Source of the DNA: Herbaspirillum frisingense GSF30 | Lineage (GTDB): Bacteria > Pseudomonadota > Gammaproteobacteria > Burkholderiales > Burkholderiaceae_D | Direction: 5' to 3' | DNA length: 64,000 bases | Assembly: GCF_000300975.2 (NCBI RefSeq) | Contig: NZ_AEEC02000024.1 | Location: 17,496 to 81,495, forward strand | In this document: positions 56,198 to 64,000 of the stretch, piece after piece | Numbering within the stretch: the first letter of the stretch is position 1 | How the letters are laid out: each line of letters begins with the position of its first letter | Notes under the pieces: model-generated | The model's input: only the letters and a program-made list of their open reading frames with translations | Told to the model about the DNA's origin: nothing | Database searches by the model: none | Made by a program: the position numbers and the translations under genes

Positions 56198-57634
56198 ATG
56201 ACTGATACCCGCCTCTGGGGCGCGCGTTTCCGTTCGCCACCCGACCCGGCCCTGATGACGCTCTCGCGGGGCGGCCTGGATCATTTCCGGCTGACCCGTT
56301 TCGACATCGTCTCGTCCCAGGCCCATGCGCGCCAGTTGCGCCTGGCCGGGCTGCTGACCGAGGCCGAATGCAACGCCATCGTCGCCAAGCTCGGCGAACT
56401 CGATGCCGCCATCGCCAGTGGCGCCGTGCGGCCCACCGCAGGCGACGAAGACGTGCATACCTTCATGGAGCGCGTGCTGGTGGAGGCGCTCGGCCCGACC
56501 GGCGCCAAGCTGCGTGCCGGCCGTTCGCGCAATGACCAGGCCGCCAACAACCTCAAGCTCTATTTGCGCGAGCAGGCACGCGCCATCGGCGCCTTGCTGC
56601 TGGACCTGCAGGACGCCCTGACGCACCAGGCCGGCCAGCATCTCGATACGCTGGTGCCCGGCTTCACCCATCTGCAGGCGGCGCAGCCGGTGGTGTTTGC
56701 GCACCAGTTGCTGGCCCATGCGCAGACCTTCAGTCGCGACATCTCGCGCCTGATCGACTGGGATCGGCGCGCAGCGTATTCGCCGCTGGGCGCGGCGGCC
56801 ATGGCGGGGTCGGCCATTGCCCTGCATCCGGCGATCTCGGCCGCCGAGCTGGGCTATGACGGCCCCTGTGAAAACTCCATCGATGCCGTCGGCAGCCGCG
56901 ATCACGTGGCCGAATTCCTGTTCGTCTGCGCCATGCTGGGGACGCATCTCTCGCGCCTGTCGGAAGAAGTCACGCTGTGGGTGTCGCGCCAGTTCCGCTG
57001 GGTGGAGCTGGACGATGCCTTCTCCACCGGCAGTTCCATCATGCCGCAGAAGAAGAACCCCGATATCGCCGAACTCACCCGCGGCCGCTCGGCCCGTCTG
57101 ATCTCGCTGCTGATGGACATGCTGGTGGCCCTGAAGGGGCTGCCGTTTTCCTACAATCGCGATCTGTCGGAGGACAAGTATTCGGCCTTCGAGGCCATCG
57201 ACGTGCTGCACATGGTCTTGCCCGCCATGGCCGGCATGATGCGCACGCTGCAGGTGAACAAGGAGCGCATGCGCGCCGATGCCACCCAGGGCTTCACCCT
57301 CGCCACCGAAGTGGCGGACTGGCTGTCGCGTCGCGGTGTGCCGTTCGCCCAGGCGCACGAGATCACCGGTGCCATGGTGCGCGCCTGCGAAGAGCGCGTA
57401 GTGGAGCTGCACCAGTTGAGCGATGCAGAGTTGAAAGTCATTAGTTCACATCTGTTGCCAGAAGTACGAACGGTTCTCACGCCCGAGGCCGCTGTGGCGG
57501 CGCGTAGCGGCCATGGCGGTACCGCACCGCTGCAGGTGCAGGCTCAGCTGGAAAGATTGCAGGCTACCGTGGCTGTGCAACGTCAGTGGACGCAGCAGGC
57601 GGTGTTGCCATCAGCAGCGGGAGCGACAGCATGA
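56198..57634 (+). CDS. Argininosuccinate lyase family protein (catabolic context)
   Basis: A 478-residue member of the fumarase/aspartase superfamily. It has the argininosuccinate-lyase layout: DEDVHTFMERVLVEALG, LRAGRSRNDQAANNLKLY, THLQAAQPVVFAHQLL, and the signature FSTGSSIMPQKKNPDIAEL with catalytic serine. The length is close to ArgH (460). The context is unlike arginine synthesis: it sits between a ureohydrolase and an amino-acid transporter. It may be a second ArgH or cleave a related N-substituted aspartate (family members include EDDS lyase). Its stop overlaps the permease start. Confidence 0.85.
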   Translation: MTDTRLWGARFRSPPDPALMTLSRGGLDHFRLTRFDIVSSQAHARQLRLAGLLTEAECNAIVAKLGELDAAIASGAVRPTAGDEDVHTFMERVLVEALGPTGAKLRAGRSRNDQAANNLKLYLREQARAIGALLLDLQDALTHQAGQHLDTLVPGFTHLQAAQPVVFAHQLLAHAQTFSRDISRLIDWDRRAAYSPLGAAAMAGSAIALHPAISAAELGYDGPCENSIDAVGSRDHVAEFLFVCAMLGTHLSRLSEEVTLWVSRQFRWVELDDAFSTGSSIMPQKKNPDIAELTRGRSARLISLLMDMLVALKGLPFSYNRDLSEDKYSAFEAIDVLHMVLPAMAGMMRTLQVNKERMRADATQGFTLATEVADWLSRRGVPFAQAHEITGAMVRACEERVVELHQLSDAELKVISSHLLPEVRTVLTPEAAVAARSGHGGTAPLQVQAQLERLQATVAVQRQWTQQAVLPSAAGATA

Positions 57635-58506
57635 GCACCGTCTCCCCCTATGCCATCGACCACCTCAAGGTGGTACCGCGCCGCTACTACGGACGCTGGC
57701 TGTCGGCCGCGCTGATCCTGCTGGCGCTGGGCTTCGTGGTACACGCCTTCGCCCATGGCCAGATCGAGTGGGCGGTGGTGGCCAAGTTCATGACGGCCAA
57801 GGTGATCCTGCAGGGTCTTCTGAACACCATCCTCATGACCATCTATGCGATGGTGGTGGGCATCGTGCTGGGCGTGGTCTTTGCGGTGATGGTGATGTCG
57901 CCCAACAAGCTGCTCAAGGCGGTGGCGACCTTCTACATCTGGTTCTTCCGGGGCACGCCCTTGCTGCTGCAGATGCTGCTGTGGTTCAACCTGGCGCTGG
58001 TGTTCCCGACCATGGGCATTCCCGGCTGGTTCGAGGCGCGCACGGTGGACATCATCACGCCCTTCGTGGCCAGCCTGCTGGGACTGGGCATCGGGCAGGG
58101 TGCCTATACCGCCGAGGTGGTGCGCGGCGGCATCCTGGCGGTGGACAATGGCCAGACCGAGGCCGCCAAGGCGATTGGCATGACGCGCCTGACCGCCTTG
58201 CGCCGCATCGTGCTGCCGCAGGCCATGCGGGTGATCATCCCGCCGGTGGGCAATGAGGTGATCAGCATGATCAAGCTGACTTCGGTGGCCAGCGTGATCC
58301 AGTTTTCCGAAATCCTGCACAACGCCCAGACCATCTATTTCGCCAATGCCCGCGTGATCGAACTGCTGATCGTGGCGACCGTCTGGTACCTGGCGGTGGT
58401 GACGGTGTTTTCCATCGGCCAGCATTTCCTGGAGCAGGTATTTGCCCGCGAGCGCCGCGCCCGGGCACGTACCCGTGCGGCTGGTGCACAGGGAGCCACA
58501 GGATGA
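57631..58506 (+). CDS. Polar amino-acid ABC transporter permease
   Basis: A 291-residue inner-membrane permease; the ATG at 57631 overlaps the lyase stop (ATGA). The first ~55 residues are a non-homologous N-terminal extension ([20 protein letters not shown]) with a first membrane helix. The permease core has [15 protein letters not shown], the EAA loop [22 protein letters not shown] and [18 protein letters not shown]. It serves as a single homodimeric permease, as no second is encoded. Confidence 0.9.
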   Translation: MSTVSPYAIDHLKVVPRRYYGRWLSAALILLALGFVVHAFAHGQIEWAVVAKFMTAKVILQGLLNTILMTIYAMVVGIVLGVVFAVMVMSPNKLLKAVATFYIWFFRGTPLLLQMLLWFNLALVFPTMGIPGWFEARTVDIITPFVASLLGLGIGQGAYTAEVVRGGILAVDNGQTEAAKAIGMTRLTALRRIVLPQAMRVIIPPVGNEVISMIKLTSVASVIQFSEILHNAQTIYFANARVIELLIVATVWYLAVVTVFSIGQHFLEQVFARERRARARTRAAGAQGATG

Positions 58507-59270
58507 GCACACCCATGATCGTGGCCCATGAGGTCCAGAAATACTATGGCGGCTTCCACGCGCTCAAGGGCGTGAACCTGGAGGTCGAGGCCGGTGCCGT
58601 GACCTGCATCGTCGGTCCCTCGGGTTCGGGCAAGAGTACCTTCCTGCGCTGCATCAACCAGCTGGAAAGCATCGATGGCGGGGCCATCTGGGTCGGCGGC
58701 GAATTGCTGGGCTATCGCCGCCGTGGCGACCAGTTGATCGAGCTGTCCGACGGCGAGATCGCCCGCCAGCGCCTGGCCAGCGGCATGGTGTTCCAGCGCT
58801 TCAACCTGTTCGCCCATATGACGGCGCTGCAGAACATCATGGAAGGCCCGGTGGTGGTGCAGAAGCGCCGGCGCGCCGAAGTGAAGGAAGAGGCGCGGGC
58901 CCTGCTGGCCCGGGTGGGCCTGGCGGGCAAGGCCGATGCCTATCCCTCTGAACTTTCCGGTGGCCAGCAGCAGCGCGTGGCGATTGCCCGCGCACTGGCC
59001 ATGCGGCCCAAGCTGATGCTGTTCGATGAACCGACCTCGGCGCTGGACCCGGAGCTGGTGGGCGAAGTGCTGGCGGTGATGAAGGATCTGGCCAAAAGCG
59101 GCATGACCATGATCGTGGTCACGCACGAGCTGGGCTTTGCGCGTGAAGTGTCCAACCGGGTGGTGTTCATGGATGGCGGCCAGGTGATCGAGGCCGGCAC
59201 CCCCAGTGAAGTGCTGGCGCGCCCGCAGCACCGACGTACCCAGGAATTCATCGCGGCCATCCTGGCCTGA
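58503..59270 (+). CDS. Polar amino-acid ABC transporter ATP-binding protein
   Basis: A 255-residue ATPase coupled to the permease by ATGA overlap. Walker [10 protein letters not shown], signature [15 protein letters not shown], Walker [15 protein letters not shown], switch [10 protein letters not shown] ~15-residue insertion ([18 protein letters not shown]) after the first strand region is typical of the HisP/ArtP-like group for basic amino acids. It ends [16 protein letters not shown]. Confidence 0.93.
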   Translation: MSTPMIVAHEVQKYYGGFHALKGVNLEVEAGAVTCIVGPSGSGKSTFLRCINQLESIDGGAIWVGGELLGYRRRGDQLIELSDGEIARQRLASGMVFQRFNLFAHMTALQNIMEGPVVVQKRRRAEVKEEARALLARVGLAGKADAYPSELSGGQQQRVAIARALAMRPKLMLFDEPTSALDPELVGEVLAVMKDLAKSGMTMIVVTHELGFAREVSNRVVFMDGGQVIEAGTPSEVLARPQHRRTQEFIAAILA

Positions 59271-59307
59271 TGCGGCATTGCAGAACTCAACCAGAAAGGG
59301 GAATCCC

Positions 59308-60150
59308 GTGAAGCTGAAACACAAGACCATGTTGGGCCTGGCTACGTTGGCCGCCACCGTCACCCTGGCCGCCAGCGGCGCACACGCGGCCGATCTGCCG
59401 GATCGCATCAAGAAGGCCGGCAAGCTGGTCATCGCCTCGCAGGCCAACTACCCGCCCATCGCCTACAAGGACCCGGCCACCGGCGAGCTGATGGGGCTGG
59501 ACATCGACCTCGGGGCGGCCATCGCCAAGGAACTGGGCCTGAAGGTGGAGTACCAGGAAACCGCCTTCGCCCAGGTCTTCAGTTCGCTCACCACCGGCCG
59601 CGCCGACATCGCCATGGTGGCCATCAGCGACACGGCCGAACGCCAGAAGGTGGCCGACTTCATCGACTACATGAAGACCGGTCCGCAATTCTTCACGCTG
59701 CAGGCCAATGCGGCCCGCATCAAGGGCATCGCCGACGTCTGCGGCACCAAGGTCGGTGCCAGCCGCAATACCAACTGGCCGGGCCAGATCGCCGGCTGGA
59801 GCAAGGATAACTGTGAAGCCAAGGGGAAGCCGGCCATCACCGTGATCGGTACCGAAGGCTCGGTGGATGCGCGCACCCAGTTGAAGACCGGCCGCATCGA
59901 TGTGGCGGTGCAGGGCAGCGAGACCCTGCCTTACTTCCAGGGCATGGAGCCCAATACCTATGTCCTGCTGGGGCAGCCGCTGTTTGCGCAGGAGACCGGC
60001 ATTCCGGTCTCCAAGAGCGAACCGGGCCTGCGCGACGCGGTGCTGGAGGCCCTGAAGCGCCTGCAGGCCAACGGGACCTACGACAAGCTGCTGGCCAAGT
60101 ACAAGCTGCAGGGTAGCGCCATGCCGGCCGCGCTCAACCAGGGCAAGTGA
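59308..60150 (+). CDS. Amino-acid ABC transporter binding protein
   Basis: A 280-residue SBP_bac_3 protein from GTG 59308 behind GAAAGGGG. Signal peptide ends near SGAHAAD. Ligand-site parts: VIASQANYPPIAYKD, LMGLDIDLGAAIAKELG, TTGRADIAMVAISDTAERQ and SRNTNWPGQ with cysteines spanning VCGTKVG to DNCEAKG, probably a disulfide. The ligand is not determined; given the neighbours, a guanidino or N-substituted amino acid is likely. Ends four bases before the aldolase gene. Confidence 0.9.
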   Translation: MKLKHKTMLGLATLAATVTLAASGAHAADLPDRIKKAGKLVIASQANYPPIAYKDPATGELMGLDIDLGAAIAKELGLKVEYQETAFAQVFSSLTTGRADIAMVAISDTAERQKVADFIDYMKTGPQFFTLQANAARIKGIADVCGTKVGASRNTNWPGQIAGWSKDNCEAKGKPAITVIGTEGSVDARTQLKTGRIDVAVQGSETLPYFQGMEPNTYVLLGQPLFAQETGIPVSKSEPGLRDAVLEALKRLQANGTYDKLLAKYKLQGSAMPAALNQGK

Positions 60151-60153
60151 GTC

Positions 60154-60963
60154 ATGGCCGGCGTCGAGTTTGATGAAGCCGAGCAGGCCGCCGCCCGCCG
60201 GCTGGGCCTGACGGCGGCCGAGGATGTGGAGTGGCAGGCGCGCTGCGAACTGGCGGCGCTGTACCGGCTGCTGGCGCATTTCCGCATGACCGACCTGATC
60301 GATACGCACATCTCGGCACGGGTGCCGGGGCAGGCTGGTCACTTCCTGATCAATCGCTATGGCGTGCTGTTCCACGAGATGCGCGCTTCCGATCTGGTCA
60401 AGGTGGATGCCCAGGGGCAGGCGGTGCAGATGGGCAGCACTGCCGCGCCAGCGCAGCGGGTCAATCGCGCCGGCTTCGTGATCCATTCGGCGGTACACCA
60501 GGCGCGGCCGGACCTGCATTGCGTGATCCACACGCATACCACGGCCGGGATCGCGGTCTCGGCCCAGCGTGACGGGCTGCTGCCGATCAGCCAGCATGCG
60601 CTCAAGTTCTACGGCAAGCTGGCCTATCACGAGTACGAAGGCATCGCCCTCGATACCGAAGAGCGGGAGCGGCTGGTGGCAGCGCTGGGGTCGCACAAGG
60701 CCATGATCCTGCGCAACCATGGCTTGCTGGCGGCGGGAGAGTCGGTGGCGGCGGCCTTCCACGAAATCTATTTCCTGGAACGGGCCTGCCAGGCGCAGGT
60801 GGCGGCGCAAGCGGGCGGGGCAGCCTTGCACCTGCCGGCGGAGGAAGTGCGCCTGCGTGCCGCACGCCAGTTCGACAACGACCAGGCCAGCGGCATCATC
60901 GACCTGGCCTGGGAGGCGGCCTTGCGGCTGGTGCAGGAGCAGGGGCCGGGGTATCGCTGCTGA
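60154..60963 (+). CDS. Class II aldolase/adducin-family protein
   Basis: A 269-residue zinc-dependent aldolase-like protein. It has IDTHISARVPG, the zinc histidines in CVIHTHTTAGIAVSA and a third in LRNHGLLAAGESV, all typical of the family (e.g. fuculose-phosphate aldolase, YgbL, and decarboxylase relatives). It ends the operon from 55181. It could cleave or decarboxylate a product of the lyase step, or act on a shared intermediate. The reaction is unknown. Confidence 0.85.
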   Translation: MAGVEFDEAEQAAARRLGLTAAEDVEWQARCELAALYRLLAHFRMTDLIDTHISARVPGQAGHFLINRYGVLFHEMRASDLVKVDAQGQAVQMGSTAAPAQRVNRAGFVIHSAVHQARPDLHCVIHTHTTAGIAVSAQRDGLLPISQHALKFYGKLAYHEYEGIALDTEERERLVAALGSHKAMILRNHGLLAAGESVAAAFHEIYFLERACQAQVAAQAGGAALHLPAEEVRLRAARQFDNDQASGIIDLAWEAALRLVQEQGPGYRC

Positions 60964-61000
60964 GTGCGTCACCGGTTCTTCAAATCGGCGCTTCAAAAGA

Positions 61001-61029
61001 CAACGCCCGCATCGATGATGCGGGCGTTG
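61001..61029. terminator. Hairpin between convergent genes (probably bidirectional terminator)
   Basis: CAACGCCCGCATC and GATGCGGGCGTTG pair perfectly around GAT. A short T run (TCTTTT on the minus strand) follows in the direction of the GNAT gene's transcription; on the plus strand none. Confidence 0.7.
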
Positions 61030-61051
61030 TGATGTGCGGGCAGGCGCAGGC

Positions 61052-61537
61052 TCAGTCCAGCAGTTTCTGCATGAACATCGCCTTGCCGGTCTCGGCCTTC
61101 AATTCATAGCCTTCAAAGCCGCTGGCGCGATACAGCGAACGGGCCACCGTATTGCCTTCCAGGACTTCCAGCGTGAGCTTGCAGCAGCCCAGTGCGCGGG
61201 CCTGCTGTTCCACGCTGGCCAGCAGCTGTCGGGCCACGCCCTGGCCGCGATAGGCCGGCATCACGGCAAGGTCGTGCAGGTTCAGCAGCGGCTTGCAGGA
61301 GAAGGTCGAGAACCCTTCGATGCAAGTTGCCAGGCCCGCCGGGGTATCACCGTCGAAGGCCAGGAAGACATGGGCGGTGGGACGTTTCTTCAGTTCCGCC
61401 GCCAGGTTCTGGCGTACATAGTCCGACAGGGCCTGTCCGCCGCCCATGGCGTCGCAGGCATAGGCGTTGAGGGTCTCGAACAGTGCGGCCGCGTGGGCTG
61501 CATTGCCGAGATCGGCCTTGACGATAGAGACACCCAT
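61052..61537 (-). CDS. GNAT-family N-acetyltransferase
   Basis: A 161-residue acetyltransferase, ATG 61537 behind AAAGGGAAG. The acetyl-CoA motif A is LHDLAVMPAYRGQGVARQLL and motif B is LEVLEGNTVARSLYRASGFEG, both standard. An open frame continues upstream to 61936 but is a shadow of the RhlE gene. The substrate is unknown. It is followed by a terminator and its start is 49 bases from the RhlE stop. Confidence 0.9.
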   Translation of the reverse strand: MGVSIVKADLGNAAHAAALFETLNAYACDAMGGGQALSDYVRQNLAAELKKRPTAHVFLAFDGDTPAGLATCIEGFSTFSCKPLLNLHDLAVMPAYRGQGVARQLLASVEQQARALGCCKLTLEVLEGNTVARSLYRASGFEGYELKAETGKAMFMQKLLD

Positions 61538-61586
61538 GTCTTCCCTTTCTTGTGATTGAAATTGAATTGAGGCTGCGGCGCCGGTC

Positions 61587-63137
<1,551 letters not shown>

Positions 63138-63308
63138 GAGACTCTGAAAATGGGTTTGGCCTGTGGCCCCGTACGGGCGCCAGTCGCAGGCAAACGGGTT
63201 GGAACTTGAGGAGGGCGCGGACTTGACTGGCTATACGCCGCGCAGGCCGCAGTATAACAGCGCAGTCTGCGGGCGACGTGATTTATTTTGCATGCGGATG
63301 CGGGCAGC

Positions 63309-64000
63309 TCATCCGTGCTGGCGGGCCAGGAAGGATTGCACGGGAGGCAGTACCAGCGCGCTTTGCATCAATCCACCGAAATGCGTGACGCCGGGCAGGC
63401 TGACAAATTCTGCCTGTGGCAACAAGGCCGCAGTGCGCTCGACGGCGGCATGGCGCGCATCGGCGTCGCCACAGAAGAGCAGGCAGGGCAGGTCCATCCG
63501 TGCCAGCAGGTCTTGCTGCGAGGGACGGGCTTGCTGGGCGGCGGCGGCCAGGGCCACCAGGTCGTTGGCGCGGATGAGCATCTTCACCTGGGGCGAAATC
63601 TGTTCGTCCAGCAGGGCTTCGAAGGTGGCGATGAAGGCCTCGGGGTCGCGGCCGTCGATACCATGGAAGCCCTCCCAGCTGCGATCTTCATACGGATGGG
63701 CGGCGCCCAGGATGAGGCTGCGCAGGCGCTGTGGCGCATGGCGTACCAGCCCGTAGCCGACCCAGCCGCCCAGCGAGTAGCCGAAGAAGTGGGCGCGCTC
63801 GATCTGCAGGGCGTCCAGCACGGCCACGGCGTCGCGGCAGCGCTGCAGCTGGGTGTAGGCGGCGGTATCGTGCGGCTTGTCGCTCTGGCCATGGCCCAGG
63901 GCATCGAACATGATGACCTGGTAATGCTGGCGCAACACCGAGGTGAAGCCGAAGAAGCGCCAGGCTTCCAGGCTGCTGGTAAAGCCGTGGTGCAACAGCA
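63309..64000 (-). CDS. Alpha/beta hydrolase (partial, 5' end beyond the window)
   Basis: The frame is open to the right edge, so the N-terminus is outside; about 230 residues are visible. HHGFTSSLEAWRF is the oxyanion loop, HFFGYSLGGWVGYGLV the nucleophile serine, CGDADARH the acid region and GVTHFGGL the catalytic histidine. It resembles BioH/HsaD-type hydrolases. The substrate is unknown. Confidence 0.88.
   Translation of the reverse strand, partial: LLHHGFTSSLEAWRFFGFTSVLRQHYQVIMFDALGHGQSDKPHDTAAYTQLQRCRDAVAVLDALQIERAHFFGYSLGGWVGYGLVRHAPQRLRSLILGAAHPYEDRSWEGFHGIDGRDPEAFIATFEALLDEQISPQVKMLIRANDLVALAAAAQQARPSQQDLLARMDLPCLLFCGDADARHAAVERTAALLPQAEFVSLPGVTHFGGLMQSALVLPPVQSFLARQHG

Noticed and set aside
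55193..57412. A 739-codon minus-strand frame across the ureohydrolase and lyase genes.
   Set aside because: Both underlying genes have clear catalytic motifs; this frame has none.

Overview
The window is GC-rich (roughly 60-65% by eye), densely coded beta-proteobacterial chromosome. Gene content and protein style (LIV-type and polar amino-acid ABC transporters, MocR, IclR and LysR regulators, hpd, TpsB/CdiA remnants, FdhF/YdeP oxidoreductase) point to Burkholderiales, most likely Oxalobacteraceae such as Herbaspirillum. That placement is inference from the proteins; no rRNA or tRNA gene is present to confirm it.

Layout. 1-4.4 kb: the end of livK and a complete livHMGF branched-chain amino-acid transporter. 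4.6-12.7 kb: two close paralogous periplasmic binding proteins flanking an IclR regulator, then two permeases, an ATPase, an aminotransferase, an RraA-family aldolase-like protein and a lactonase-like amidohydrolase, which together read as one uptake-and-catabolism operon. 12.8-21 kb: an MFS exporter, a small coiled-coil protein, a 266-bp structured MITE-like element, hpd with a divergent Lrp-type regulator, an alkylation-repair operon (ada, lipoprotein esterase, alkB) behind a candidate Ada box, and a type IB topoisomerase. 21-25.7 kb: a wrecked contact-dependent inhibition (TpsB/CdiA) locus holding AT-rich orphan toxin/immunity modules between pieces of FHA repeat. 25.8-34.7 kb: DMT permease and AraC regulator, dadA and Lrp regulator, an FdhF/YdeP-type molybdoenzyme with a small winged-helix protein, MocR and GST. 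34.7-45 kb: a two-component system divergent from an iron-uptake and extracytoplasmic flavin-redox cluster (TonB receptor, esterase, PepSY protein, DUF2271, DUF4198, ApbE, flavodoxin reductase) with two Fur-like boxes. 45-50 kb: CNNM/CorC protein, DUF1289, TM2, MFS, DUF4197. 50-54 kb: a quaternary-amine/osmoprotectant ABC transporter. 54-61 kb: LysR regulator divergent from an agmatinase-family / argininosuccinate-lyase-family / ABC transporter / class II aldolase operon. 61-64 kb: GNAT acetyltransferase, RhlE helicase and a partial hydrolase.

The most interesting parts are: the transporter-aminotransferase-RraA-lactonase operon (a candidate route for gamma-substituted glutamates); the DUF2271 protein carrying an ApbE flavinylation motif next to apbE; the orphan immunity array, including one gene broken in a G run; and the TTA-flanked MITE-like element made of nested hairpins. 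Start sites were chosen by ribosome-binding sites and overlaps. Families were recognised by eye without database searches.
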